A DNA stretch of 64,000 nt from JANLQX01 sp031368215 (GCA_031368215.1 JANLRD010000171.1:1-64000), one strand, 5' to 3'. Counted from the first letter of the stretch, positions 50,671 through 60,412 are shown. Notes: generated from the sequence alone by a model not told the origin. Numbers and translations are program-made.

Positions 50671-53600
50671 CGGACATCTCCTGGATTCGCTGCGTGACCT
50701 GCAGAGGACGGTCAGTACGTTTCGCGAGATCGACAACTCTCAGATCGGACTGACCCGGAGGGGTGAACGAGACGTACAACAACCGCTTCCCGTCCGGTGA
50801 CCAGACCGGCGAAAACGCACCCCGGCCTTTCGGGTCAGCGATCACGTCGAGCCGCCGGGTACGCAAGGTGGCACGCATGAGGAACCAACCGTCGATCCGA
50901 ACGCCGGCCGACCTGTCCAGAGTCCCCGCTCCGCTCAGTGACGGAAGCGGACCCTGTCCGCGATAGCTGACAAAAGCCAAAGACCGCCCGTCAGGCGACC
51001 ACGCCGGACTGAAGTTCATATGGACGTCGTCCGTGACCTGAACGGCGTTGCGCCCGTCAGCGTCCGCAACGAGGATCTGCCGTGTTGCTCCAACGTTGGA
51101 CGAGAACGCGACCCGCCGACCGTCAGGCGAAAACCTAGGCGACAAGTCCGTCACGCTGTTCGCACCGGCGGTAGCGTTCGTGAGGCTGATCACCTCGCCC
51201 GAGACGAGGTCTAGTCGGAGGATGAAGGACTCGCCGGTAGGCGAGACGTTCGTAAACACCACGTAGCGACCGTCAGGCGAGATATCAGGATCGGCGTTCG
51301 CACGCTGCTCGCCATCGGGCACCGCGTCACGCCAGTCCTCGATCGTCGGCCCGGTGAGACGTCGTAGGTTGGTCCCGTCGGCGTTCACGACGAATATTTG
51401 CAACGACGGGTCGACCAAAGCGACACCGGTCGTGATCGCTGAGTCAAGCAAACCAAACGTGAAGTGCCTGATTCGCTTCGCTTGCGCCGGTTGCCTGGGC
51501 TCAACGGGGTAAGCGTCGAGTGGCGCAGTGGCTGCAAACACGATCCTTCGCCTGTCACGGCTCCACCGCCCGGACACGACACGGAGGTTCGCTGGCAGCA
51601 CAAGGGGCTCTTCACCCCACCGGTCACTGCCCGACGACCACACCGACGGTGCACCTTTGTCGTCGATACCGGAGAAGAGCAGTCCGCCCTTGGGGCGCAG
51701 TGCACCGAACACCGGGTCCGTGCCGGGTCCCGTATGATCGGTCCAGTCGAGCCAGGTCAGCGCGAGGTCCTGGGTAGCGGCCACGACTCGAGGGTTTGAG
51801 CCGTCAACGTCGATCGCACAGACGCACATGTCACGCGATGACAAGGCAGCCACGAATCCAATCGCCTTGCCGTCCGGCCGCCACACGGGGTTGAACGCCG
51901 AAGGCTCGTTGGGGGCGCAGCGGTTCGTCGGCGCCCGTGTCGCGCAATCCAATCCGACGTTAAGCACGCGCTCGGCCCCGGTTGCCAGATTTCGCACAGG
52001 GAGGAACCAACCGCGGAGCTTCACCTGGAGTTTTTCCGTGCCAGGATCCCTTGGGTTATCGCCACCGCGGTATGAGCTGTAAGTAAGCAGGCGGCCGTCC
52101 GGAGAGATTGCGGGATCAACGTTGTAATTCGAATCGACAACGAGGTGCCGACGACCGGAACCATCCGACGCCATGGTGTCGATCGCGGTCGGCACAGTCT
52201 TCGACAGGTCGTCGGCAACTGTGTTGGCGAAGACGATCCGCGAGCCCCCGGCGTACCAACGGGGATCGGCGTCGAAACCGCCGGCACGTGTTTGTGCAGC
52301 CGAGACGTTGGTCACCTCAAGCGTTGCCGTGTCGAGCCGGAACAAGCCGATGTGCTCGAACTGCGGCCATGACGACGTGAAGATGATCGAGCGGCCGTCA
52401 GGCGAGTCCTTCGGCTGCTGATTACGCCAAGCGTTGTTCGTGAGCTGCACTCGCTCGGTTCCGTCTGGGTCCATCACGTAGACCTGTTCAGGGGACCCTT
52501 CGGGGCCGCGGCGCGCCGTGAACAGAATCTTCGTCCCGCCGAACGCCCATACCGGCCAGAAGTAGTCGAGTCCGTCATCGGGCGTTATGCGTGTCAGCGT
52601 TCCGTTACGAGACCGGTAGATCCCGTGACGCCCGGTCGAGCGTTCGGCACCGGCGACGATGACGTCAAGGGACGTGGACTCCGATGCGTTCGCGACCAGC
52701 GGAGAGTCGTCCGACGTCTGCGCTATCGCCGGCGGCGAGTTAATGGCCAGACAGGTCCCGCAGAGAAGAAGGAAGGTAATGCCCAGACGTCGGGTCGTTG
52801 GTTTAGGTCGCACTGCGGGGCCGCTATTGAGTCGAAATCGGACCAGACGTCCAGATCTCGTCTGGAAACGTCTTCGCTGAACTGAATGCCGCTCGAATGT
52901 TCCATCGCGCTCCGAGATCTCAGTGCATGCCAGAACCAGGCCGGTCAACATCCAAAAGAGCGTCCGAGGAGCTTCCTGGCGAAGAGCAAAGAGCAAATTC
53001 TCTTCGACAGCGAAAAAGAGAAAACACGCCGCCACTCCGGCGCCGATTGCGCTAAATAGACGATCTCTGCTTCGGGAGAGTCGAACGGCGGCGTGGAGCA
53101 ACCCACCCATGACGAACAGCAGGCCCACCATCCCAACGACACCCGTCTCCGAGAGCTGGAGGAGATAGAGGTTGTGCACCGGGTTACCGGCAAAAATGAC
53201 GCCCGCGTTCTCGAACTTCGGTGCGACGACTTGAAAGTTGTTCAGCCCTCTACCGATTAGAGGTGATCCGACGAACATCTCGGTCGCGACATCGTTGAGC
53301 TGCGAGCGCGAGTCGATCTCGACGGCGAAGTGTGCCGTGTGGAAATTGTCTCGGTAGAGGCTGACCAGTTGCGGGGAGGCGACGGTGACGAGCCCAAGAC
53401 CGAGCGCCACCCACACGGCCAGTGCTCGCCCCGGCAAGCGGTTCGTGACTACCGCCCACAGAACGAGCACCGGTGCTGCGACCGCCACACCGAGCAAAGC
53501 CGCTCGTGTCTGCGAAATCATCAACGGACAGAAGGACGCCGTGCTGACGATCAGACAAATCACCCGCCGGCGACGCCCTTGGAGCCCGAGCGCCAAGGCG

Positions 53601-54370
53601 AGCGCGAGCAAGCCAATCTGGCCGAGGAATGCGGCCATGAACACCGGATGATTGATCGTTCCGAACGGTCGGTTCAGCACGCCCTCGGTTGTGACACGGC
53701 CAGCCACCATCGTGGTGGGGGTGCCGAGGAACGACAAACCCAGCGGACCGCCAGTCACTTTTTGTCCAACAACGATCACTAGCTCGATCGCGGCGATCGT
53801 CCCGAGGGACGCCAGCACGAGATGCACGTCGTGACGGGAGCGGACCCTAGCTGCAACAAGCAGGAAAAGGGCAAACAGCGCCGCCATCCGGAAGAATTCC
53901 GCCAGGACGAGCCCACGGTCTTGAGCTACGAGAGCGCTCGGCAGCAGCAAGATGGACGAGAAAAAGGCAATCCGCACCGATGGTCGGCTCATCAGTCGCC
54001 TCAGGTCGACGGACATCGTGCCCTCAAAAAGCCAGAAGCCATACAAGAGCACCACCAGCACGTCGAGGCTCGACACATAGAGCCCAGGAGCGCCGCTGGG
54101 TACGAAGGACAGCGAGCCGAGCGACTTCTTTACAACGAGTCCAAGCGACAGCACGGTAGTGACCAACAAGATGTCGCTGCGGCGCGGCGTGATCAGAAGG
54201 ACCGTTCCGAACACGACCGCGGCCACCAACGCTGCGGAGATCTTAAACCCCATCAGCGCACCGATCCACCCCAAGCCCGCGGCAAGAATGCAGAGCGAAA
54301 ACAAGCGGCGACGCCCGACGACGAATCCGTCCGGTGAGGCGGTCGAGGTGTTCATGGACAAATCGGACAT
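50657..54370 (-). CDS. O-antigen ligase/polymerase (Wzy/WaaL-like) fused to a PD40 beta-propeller
   Basis: The protein has 1237 residues. Residues about 20-470 hold 11-12 hydrophobic helices with the Wzy_C pattern: SQTRAALLGVAVAAPVLVLW and the loop GSPLIGRGLNNFQ ... NPVHNLYLLQLSETGVVGMV, which carries the conserved G-x-G and HN residues of ligases/polymerases. After a cytosolic Arg-rich stretch, a further helix (LGITFLLLCGTCLAINSPPA) leads outside to about 650 residues of PD40 propeller repeats (VWAFGGTKILFTARRG, DPAISPDGRLLTYSSY, SPRFSPDGRRVAFSSN, FSPAWSPDGRSLAFVS, FSPVWSPDGKRLLYVS), probably two propellers. I know of no standard family with this combination. The frame is continuous across the join, so it is not an assembly of two genes. 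Confidence 0.9.
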   Translation of the reverse strand: MSDLSMNTSTASPDGFVVGRRRLFSLCILAAGLGWIGALMGFKISAALVAAVVFGTVLLITPRRSDILLVTTVLSLGLVVKKSLGSLSFVPSGAPGLYVSSLDVLVVLLYGFWLFEGTMSVDLRRLMSRPSVRIAFFSSILLLPSALVAQDRGLVLAEFFRMAALFALFLLVAARVRSRHDVHLVLASLGTIAAIELVIVVGQKVTGGPLGLSFLGTPTTMVAGRVTTEGVLNRPFGTINHPVFMAAFLGQIGLLALALALGLQGRRRRVICLIVSTASFCPLMISQTRAALLGVAVAAPVLVLWAVVTNRLPGRALAVWVALGLGLVTVASPQLVSLYRDNFHTAHFAVEIDSRSQLNDVATEMFVGSPLIGRGLNNFQVVAPKFENAGVIFAGNPVHNLYLLQLSETGVVGMVGLLFVMGGLLHAAVRLSRSRDRLFSAIGAGVAACFLFFAVEENLLFALRQEAPRTLFWMLTGLVLACTEISERDGTFERHSVQRRRFQTRSGRLVRFRLNSGPAVRPKPTTRRLGITFLLLCGTCLAINSPPAIAQTSDDSPLVANASESTSLDVIVAGAERSTGRHGIYRSRNGTLTRITPDDGLDYFWPVWAFGGTKILFTARRGPEGSPEQVYVMDPDGTERVQLTNNAWRNQQPKDSPDGRSIIFTSSWPQFEHIGLFRLDTATLEVTNVSAAQTRAGGFDADPRWYAGGSRIVFANTVADDLSKTVPTAIDTMASDGSGRRHLVVDSNYNVDPAISPDGRLLTYSSYRGGDNPRDPGTEKLQVKLRGWFLPVRNLATGAERVLNVGLDCATRAPTNRCAPNEPSAFNPVWRPDGKAIGFVAALSSRDMCVCAIDVDGSNPRVVAATQDLALTWLDWTDHTGPGTDPVFGALRPKGGLLFSGIDDKGAPSVWSSGSDRWGEEPLVLPANLRVVSGRWSRDRRRIVFAATAPLDAYPVEPRQPAQAKRIRHFTFGLLDSAITTGVALVDPSLQIFVVNADGTNLRRLTGPTIEDWRDAVPDGEQRANADPDISPDGRYVVFTNVSPTGESFILRLDLVSGEVISLTNATAGANSVTDLSPRFSPDGRRVAFSSNVGATRQILVADADGRNAVQVTDDVHMNFSPAWSPDGRSLAFVSYRGQGPLPSLSGAGTLDRSAGVRIDGWFLMRATLRTRRLDVIADPKGRGAFSPVWSPDGKRLLYVSFTPPGQSDLRVVDLAKRTDRPLQVTQRIQEMSVDWR

Positions 54371-54382
54371 TTCGAACCGGAC

Positions 54383-55387
54383 TTAAAGGGTTGACGGTTG
54401 AGAGACGGGTAAGGGCCGTGGCGAACGGGCCGGCGCCGAGCGGAAGCCAGCGTTGGTGTGGTGCATCAGCACCTTCCAATACATCCACTGTGCAACCCGG
54501 CTGTCAGAGTGCACCGGACGCGAGTCGAGCCATCGTTCGAGGGGTGGAACAGTCCAACGGTTGAACAGAACTTCGCGCACAAGACCCCGCGTTATCGCCC
54601 GCGGCGAGTTCTCCAGTGACAAGACGCCGTAGCGCTCCTTAACCCCCGATTCGGGGATGAGGTGCGTGAGGTCGCGAAGCCCTCTGCCAATCGCTCGCTG
54701 GACGCGCCCCGCGCTCGCAACCGTGTGTGGGTGGAAGTGCTCGCCGCGCGCGCCCGGGTTGTAGATGGCGCGGAGGCCGGCTCGTTCGATCCACCGATAG
54801 CCCAACTCCACGTCCTCGTTGCCGATCTCGGCCCAGTCCTCGTGGAACCGAAGGTTGCGATCGATGACCGTGTCTCGAGGCAGGGACAGATTCATGCTCC
54901 AGAAGTGCTTCCAGCCGACCGGCCCACCGGCGTTTTCAGCAATCTCGTCGTACGCGAACGGTTGGTAGAACCGCGTGAAAGGAGTCTGAACCATCTTCTC
55001 GGACTGGCGGACGAAGCCTAAAACCGCAACCGGCTCCGGTGCGTGCGCGAGATGGGTTCGCGCATGCTCTCGAAGGAACTGCGGCTCTACCCAAAGATCG
55101 TCATTGATGAAGAGCACGTGATCGAACTTCGCCTCGTCCGTGCCGCGGTTTCGCTTGACGGCTGGCAACCGCTCAGGCATCCAAAGAAGTCGCACGCGAC
55201 CGTCGGTGTCACGCTCGTGCGCACGCACCATCTCCGGCGTCCCGTCGATTGAGTTATCAACAACGAGAACTTCGAAACGGTCGGACGGGTAGTCCACCTC
55301 GAGCAGTAGTTGGATCGTCCGATCCACCACCTCGCACCGGTTGTATGTGGGCATGACGATCGAGAAACCGGGGAGGTTGGCGTTCAA
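54383..55387 (-). CDS. Glycosyltransferase family 2
   Basis: The 334-residue protein begins with TTG, overlapping the flippase stop as TTGA. The GT-A fold shows FSIVMPTYNRCEVVDRTIQL, VLVVDNSIDGTPEMVRAHER, HVLFINDDLWVEPQFLREHA (the D-x-D-like NDDL) and an acceptor-side segment FHEDWAEIGNEDVELGYRW with the catalytic base in ED. The GPVGWKHFWSMNLSLPRD block is typical of capsule/EPS transferases. It lies 12 bp upstream of the ligase-propeller gene. Confidence 0.9.
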   Translation of the reverse strand: MNANLPGFSIVMPTYNRCEVVDRTIQLLLEVDYPSDRFEVLVVDNSIDGTPEMVRAHERDTDGRVRLLWMPERLPAVKRNRGTDEAKFDHVLFINDDLWVEPQFLREHARTHLAHAPEPVAVLGFVRQSEKMVQTPFTRFYQPFAYDEIAENAGGPVGWKHFWSMNLSLPRDTVIDRNLRFHEDWAEIGNEDVELGYRWIERAGLRAIYNPGARGEHFHPHTVASAGRVQRAIGRGLRDLTHLIPESGVKERYGVLSLENSPRAITRGLVREVLFNRWTVPPLERWLDSRPVHSDSRVAQWMYWKVLMHHTNAGFRSAPARSPRPLPVSQPSTL

Positions 55388-56874
55388 GGCGTGACCTCAC
55401 CGACTCGGCTCTCAGCGGATCCCTTGAAGAGGGAGCGCGCCCCGGCAAGTGAAAACACACCTGCGGCGCGCAGGATGACGGGCCACGAGGCCACGCCGAC
55501 CAAGAGGGATACCCACCAGGTGAGTCCGAGCCCTCGGTACAGCACCGAAACTGCGCCGCTGAGAGCAAACATCCCAAGGGCGATTCGCACGAAACGCACT
55601 GGCTGCAACGGGCTGTCGGTGAGCCTCGTGACCGCGATCGTCGAGCACGCTACGAGGAAGAACGAGGTCAGCAGCGTTCCGAGGGCTGCTCCTTCCGGTC
55701 CGTAGCGGCGTACGAGAAATACATCGACGATGATGTTCAGCACGATCGCTGCCGAGACGTACACCAGCGTGACCTGCTGGCGTCCCGCCGCCACAAGCAC
55801 AAACCCCTGCCAAACATTGACCACCATGAAGATCAACGCGAAGGCCAGCGTTTGAAGCGGACGGACCGCTCCCGCATACTTGCCTGCGTAGACCGACTGG
55901 ACGAACGGGTCACCGAGTACCAGCAATATCATCGGCACTGGGGCAACGACGGCAACGAGCGCCTCAGCACCGTGCTGGTACACCTTCCGAAAGCGCCCCC
56001 TATCCGGTATGTAGGTCGCGGCGAGGATAGGGAACAGCACGTTCGTCAGGATGATCGACGTGAGCAGCACGTTCTCGATGGGCTGGAACGCAGCCCCGTA
56101 AACGCCGACATCGGTTCGTGGACGAAGAGCTACCAGAACCAGAGCATCGAGCTTCAGGTACGCGACACCCGCTATCCCAATAAGAGCGAACGGGAACGCC
56201 TCACGAAGCAAGGCAGGGAGTGCGCGCCAGTCGACACGAAGACTGAGACCAAAACGCGAGTAGACGATGAACGCCATCAGCGCAACACCAATCCACGCAG
56301 ATGCCACCGGCGCCGCAACGATGGCCACGAGCCCGGCCGAGCGTCGGATCAGCACGACGATGATGATCAACTCGAGCAACTCAATCGCAGTTCGGATTGC
56401 CGCGTCATACTCTTGACGCAGTTCCACTTGAAAGATGATCCCGATCGACATCAACGCATCCGTAAAGAAGAGCAGGGACGACACGAGCACTGCGAAGTGG
56501 ACGATGCGATCCGCACCGAACGCGAAACACACGCCTTGCGCGGCCGCTGCGGTGACCAGACCGGTTGCCATGCGAGCGGTCAGCATTGAGCCGAGAATCG
56601 CAGGGGCGACGGCCGGGTCCTGCGAAATGGATCGCACGGCGAGGTTGCGAAGGCCGAACTCGCTGACGAGCGCGAACACCGCGGTGACCGTGATGACGAA
56701 TACATAGTCGCCATAGCGTCGCGGTCCGAAGTAGCGGATGAGAGCCAGCGAGATGCCGACATTGACGCACAGGTGGACCCCTCTTGCAAGCAGCTGAGCA
56801 ATCGTGCTCACTGCTACAGAAACAGCAACGGGTCGGGGCGAGCGAGCGCGTTCTATCCCAATGTTGACGCTCAC
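55384..56874 (-). CDS. Lipid-linked oligosaccharide flippase (Wzx-like, MATE/MOP superfamily)
   Basis: Starting at GTG 56874 (overlapping the Wzz stop as GTGA) the protein has 496 residues and about 12-14 hydrophobic helices: AQLLARGVHLCVNVGISLAL, FVITVTAVFALVSEFGLRNL, AVLVSSLLFFTDALMSIGI, FALIGIAGVAYLKLDALVLV and others. The GLRNLAVRSI region and the Lys/Asp pair in helix seven (LKLDAL) are typical for Wzx-type flippases. It would move undecaprenyl-linked repeat units across the membrane to the polymerase/ligase encoded downstream. The longer upstream reading frame is antisense-like noise. Confidence 0.92.
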   Translation of the reverse strand: MSVNIGIERARSPRPVAVSVAVSTIAQLLARGVHLCVNVGISLALIRYFGPRRYGDYVFVITVTAVFALVSEFGLRNLAVRSISQDPAVAPAILGSMLTARMATGLVTAAAAQGVCFAFGADRIVHFAVLVSSLLFFTDALMSIGIIFQVELRQEYDAAIRTAIELLELIIIVVLIRRSAGLVAIVAAPVASAWIGVALMAFIVYSRFGLSLRVDWRALPALLREAFPFALIGIAGVAYLKLDALVLVALRPRTDVGVYGAAFQPIENVLLTSIILTNVLFPILAATYIPDRGRFRKVYQHGAEALVAVVAPVPMILLVLGDPFVQSVYAGKYAGAVRPLQTLAFALIFMVVNVWQGFVLVAAGRQQVTLVYVSAAIVLNIIVDVFLVRRYGPEGAALGTLLTSFFLVACSTIAVTRLTDSPLQPVRFVRIALGMFALSGAVSVLYRGLGLTWWVSLLVGVASWPVILRAAGVFSLAGARSLFKGSAESRVGEVTP

Positions 56875-58496
56875 GACTGGGGCTCGGCGATGGTGAGGTC
56901 GATCTGGTCGCCGCTGCCTGTTGTACGGTCCGAAACGGCAGGTTTGGGGGAGCGGACATCGAACGCATAACCAGGTGCCAGCGTCACCCATGTGTAGTCC
57001 CAGTCGTGCTCAAGTACAGACGGCTGGGCGAATGCACCGCTGCGGCGGAGCGACCGATACGTCGCGACGAACGCAAAGAGTCCCCCGAGCACGAGCCCGA
57101 GGATGAGGTACATCCAGCGCGCAGGGGCAGCGGGATACAAAGGCAGCCCTGCCTTATCGAGCCGCGTGAGCTCGACCGATCCGCGTTGGGTTCGTGACAC
57201 AGCCTTTTCGTACTCCGTGCTCAGGTTGCGCACGATGTCCTTCGCCAGTTCTTGGTTCAGTGCGAGAACCCCGAGGCCCGCTTCAGTGTCGGGTAGTGAA
57301 GCCGCCGCCTCGGGCTTGGCATCGACGAACTTCTTCAGTGACGCACTCTTCGCGGAGAGGCCAGCAATCTCAGCGGTGAGCCGCTGGCTCGTGGACAAGA
57401 GGTCCGTGTAATTCGAGTTGGCACTGCTATTTGAAACCTCAGTCGAACTTCGACCGGTCTGGATGGAGGTCTTGCTGTTCGTCGTCGGCGCGGTCTTGGC
57501 GAGCTGGGCCTTCGTTTCCGCAAGCCGGGCCTTTACTGAGCTCAGCTCGGCCTCGGTGCTGTTGAGCTGCGTGCGCAACTCCTGAAGGCTCGACGCGCTG
57601 AGCGCGAGCGACGCGTCGAGACTCGTAATGTTGTTCGCCCGCTTGTACTCCGCAACTGCTTGTTCCGCTTCTGCTTGACTCGTAAGCGCTTTATCAAGCT
57701 GCATCGCGATGGCAGCGCGATTGGCCTCGGCCTCGGTCGAGGACCGCGTGCTGCTCATCTCGACGAGTACGTCCGCCGCGGTGTTCGCGATGTCCCGGGA
57801 ATCTTCCGGCGTCCCGCCAACAGCCGAGATCTCGACGACAAACGAGTCGCTGACAGCACTGGCGCTCAACCCGGTGGAGACATCTTCCAGCGCCTGATCG
57901 CGCTTGGTCGGCTCGCGGTACATGCCATGGCTGACATACGCGCGGCCCCGTTTGATGATCCCGGCGACGACCGCCTTAATGTCGTGGATCCCGCCGGTCT
58001 CATCGGGACGCTGATCGAGCTTCAGCCGCGTGACGATCCGCTCGGCGACGTCGTGGGTGCCAAGGACAGCTATCTGGGTACTCGTGAGAGAGGTGGCCAG
58101 CGTCGAATCGACGATGCCGGGCTGGCTGCCGAGGTCGGTGCCCGTGCTGCTAAGGATCGTCGCATCTCGACCACGCACGAGCACGCGCGTCGATGATTGG
58201 TACGAGGCCGGGATTACAAAACTCCCAAGAAACGCGAGGATTCCAGCGATGAGGGCGACGACAGGGACCCGCCACCAGGCGCGAAGTTTCAGTTCCGGCC
58301 GCTCCTCGCTCGACCGCTGGTGCCGGTAACCATCGGCTCGATCAGATTGGTCGTTCGGTAACTGAGTCGAGCTGCGGACTGAAGTGGTCTCGTCGCGTGC
58401 AATGGACCGGCGCCGAAGGGACGGGCGCCTCCAGCGGGTGCGCCTCGATTGCTCAGTGAAGCTGGGCGGAGTTTCCATATCGTTCGGCACGTTCAT
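56871..58496 (-). CDS. Wzz-like polysaccharide chain-length determinant (no kinase domain)
   Basis: The 541-residue protein has an Arg-rich cytosolic N-terminus of about 70 residues, a first membrane helix (VVALIAGILAFLGSFVI) and an extracytoplasmic domain with a long coiled-coil (about 255-345; Ala/Glu/Gln-rich, with ELRTQLNSTEAELSSVKARL). A second helix follows (WMYLILGLVLGGLFAFVATY), with a 70-residue tail. Proteins of this type form rings that control polymer length. There is no Wzc-type tyrosine kinase in the tail, nor a separate kinase gene in the operon. It is 12 bp downstream of a GT2 gene. Confidence 0.9.
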   Translation of the reverse strand: MNVPNDMETPPSFTEQSRRTRWRRPSLRRRSIARDETTSVRSSTQLPNDQSDRADGYRHQRSSEERPELKLRAWWRVPVVALIAGILAFLGSFVIPASYQSSTRVLVRGRDATILSSTGTDLGSQPGIVDSTLATSLTSTQIAVLGTHDVAERIVTRLKLDQRPDETGGIHDIKAVVAGIIKRGRAYVSHGMYREPTKRDQALEDVSTGLSASAVSDSFVVEISAVGGTPEDSRDIANTAADVLVEMSSTRSSTEAEANRAAIAMQLDKALTSQAEAEQAVAEYKRANNITSLDASLALSASSLQELRTQLNSTEAELSSVKARLAETKAQLAKTAPTTNSKTSIQTGRSSTEVSNSSANSNYTDLLSTSQRLTAEIAGLSAKSASLKKFVDAKPEAAASLPDTEAGLGVLALNQELAKDIVRNLSTEYEKAVSRTQRGSVELTRLDKAGLPLYPAAPARWMYLILGLVLGGLFAFVATYRSLRRSGAFAQPSVLEHDWDYTWVTLAPGYAFDVRSPKPAVSDRTTGSGDQIDLTIAEPQS

Positions 58497-58508
58497 GGGG
58501 GCCGTTCT

Positions 58509-59420
58509 TCAGCGCTCGAGGAGCGCGTGTGTGGAAAGACCGCGTGACCGCGTGTGGACGCTGAGATAGTTCGCAGCGATAAGGGTTAATGCCCTCGCTG
58601 CGAGAGCTCCAGCAGCGAGCCACCGCAAGGGGTTCCAAAGTTGCGGCGCTTCGAACGTCTTCCAATACAAATACGCCCCGCGATGGAAGTGCCTGATCAC
58701 CGGGGCCGGCCAGCCGCTCCGGCTTCCGCCCTCCTTGTGCACCACGGCGGACGCTGGGACGGTCCAAACCTTGAGGCCGCGATTCGACATCCGATGACAC
58801 CAGTCGGCGTCCTCCCAAAACAGGAAGTAGCGCTCGTCGAATCCACCCGTCTCCTCGATGATCCGGCGCGGAATGAGCATGCAGGCGCCCGACACCCAAT
58901 CGCAGACAAACGGCTCGTTGCCCGCGTCGAGCCCGGAAAGAAAGCGCCGAGACCATCGGTTGGCAGGGAACCGACGTGTGAGAGGTGAACGACGTCCGAA
59001 GATGCCCGCAGCGGCGGTCGGAAACGAACGAGCCGTTCCCTGGTCACGGCCGTCTGGGTAGTACAGGCGAGGCGCGGCGATTCCCAGGCCTTCGTTCTCA
59101 GCGGCAAAACGAATGAGCATGTCGATGGAGCCGGGCTGACTGATCGTGTCGGGGTTCAACACCAGTACGAACGGGGCCTCGCTCGCTCGCATCCCCACAT
59201 TGACCGCTCGAGCGAAACCCACGTTCTTCTGCATCTGTATCGCTCGCACTTTGGGGAATCGGTCGACGAGCACGTCGACCACGCCGTCGGAGGAGGCATT
59301 GTCAACGACGACGACGTCGTACGAGTAGGACACCGCTTCGTCGAGGGCTTCAACGCACCGGACGACGTCGTCGCCAGAGTTGTAGGTGACGATCACGACG
59401 GAAAGTTTCACCTCGTCCAT
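58509..59420 (-). CDS. Glycosyltransferase family 2, rhamnosyltransferase-like
   Basis: Starting at ATG 59420 (TGATG overlap with the sugar transferase stop) the protein has 303 residues. It carries KLSVVIVTYNSGDDVVRCVE, DVVVVDNASSDGVVDV, FVLVLNPDTISQPG, CDWVSGACMLIPRRIIEETG and FDERYFLFWEDADWCHRM. The motif order is identical to that of the GT2 at 49663, suggesting two related sugar additions in the repeat unit. Confidence 0.92.
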   Translation of the reverse strand: MDEVKLSVVIVTYNSGDDVVRCVEALDEAVSYSYDVVVVDNASSDGVVDVLVDRFPKVRAIQMQKNVGFARAVNVGMRASEAPFVLVLNPDTISQPGSIDMLIRFAAENEGLGIAAPRLYYPDGRDQGTARSFPTAAAGIFGRRSPLTRRFPANRWSRRFLSGLDAGNEPFVCDWVSGACMLIPRRIIEETGGFDERYFLFWEDADWCHRMSNRGLKVWTVPASAVVHKEGGSRSGWPAPVIRHFHRGAYLYWKTFEAPQLWNPLRWLAAGALAARALTLIAANYLSVHTRSRGLSTHALLER

Positions 59421-60412
59421 CAAAACGCTCCGCGGCGCAGCAGGACGACGAATGCGGTGCGTCCAAGGATTTTCAGATCGAGCCAAAGGCTTTGGTGCGA
59501 GACGTAGTTGAGGTCCAAGCGCAGTCGCTCGCGGACGGTTAGGAGGCTACGGCCTTTCGTTTGCGCCGACCCGGTCATGCCCGCCTTCGTGAGAAGGCAC
59601 GAAAGTTCAATCGCGGAATAGCGGCACACGAGCTCGGGGAGATCGGGGCGCGGCCCGACGAGACTAATGTCCCCCTTCAGCACGTTGACTAGATTCGGGA
59701 GTTCGTCAAGCGTGGTGCGCCGCAACCATCGGCCAAACGGCGTATTTCGTGGATCGTCGGCGACTTTGTAGAACACATCGTCGTTATGCGCAGTGTGGTC
59801 CAGCGTCACGTAGTAGTCCGGGAACCGCTCGCGCGCGTCGACGTACATCGTTCTGAACTTGATGAATGTGAAATGGCGCCCGTTCCTGCTGACACGCTGC
59901 TGTTTGAAGAACGCAGGGCCGGAAGAATCGCGACGAATGAGAACAACCAGCGCCAACATCAACGGTGCAGTAAAAACAAGAAGAACAACTGCGCCCACGA
60001 TGTCGAGCGCGCGTTTCAAGAACCGATACGTAAGGGTGTCATTCGGTAAAATGACAAATTCAGCCAGCTTCAATTTACGCGCAAGAAGTTCCTCGGTGGT
60101 CTCGTCAACGAGCTTCGACTTCTCCTTGCATCCGACGTCGGACTCAATGACGGATTCCGGCCATTGCGTGAGATCGATCAACCCAGGATGCGGCGGCCCG
60201 GTGGTTAGTGTCACCGAAAGGCTTCGGTGGCTATTTTGGACGGGCGTTTCAGCGACCATTGGGGCGCCACCGACGTGGCGCGAGGCCGTCGATGACGGCC
60301 GTTGTCTGCTGCTGACGACCGGTCCGGCGGCCAGCGTGCGCACAAATTCATCAACCGGCGACCGCTGCCCTCGCCACGACAATTGTCGGGTGCCGTTTCG
60401 GTTCTGGCCCAC
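59420..60412 (-). CDS. Initiating polyprenyl-phosphate sugar-1-phosphate transferase (WcaJ/RfbP-like)
   Basis: The conserved domain covers residues about 125-330: one membrane helix (ALDIVGAVVLLVFTAPLML), the basic KFRTMYVDARE block, the catalytic TTLDELPNLVNVLKGDISLV with GPRPDLP, and the C-terminal RLRLDLNYVSHQSLWLDLKI. It transfers a hexose-1-phosphate to undecaprenyl phosphate to start the repeat unit. The N-terminal 120 residues are unconserved and the start is uncertain (GTG 60412, or ATG near 60259). The four-helix N-terminal domain of full-length WcaJ types is absent, so this is the short PglC-like form with an extension. It is the first gene of the operon. Confidence 0.9.
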   Translation of the reverse strand: MGQNRNGTRQLSWRGQRSPVDEFVRTLAAGPVVSSRQRPSSTASRHVGGAPMVAETPVQNSHRSLSVTLTTGPPHPGLIDLTQWPESVIESDVGCKEKSKLVDETTEELLARKLKLAEFVILPNDTLTYRFLKRALDIVGAVVLLVFTAPLMLALVVLIRRDSSGPAFFKQQRVSRNGRHFTFIKFRTMYVDARERFPDYYVTLDHTAHNDDVFYKVADDPRNTPFGRWLRRTTLDELPNLVNVLKGDISLVGPRPDLPELVCRYSAIELSCLLTKAGMTGSAQTKGRSLLTVRERLRLDLNYVSHQSLWLDLKILGRTAFVVLLRRGAF

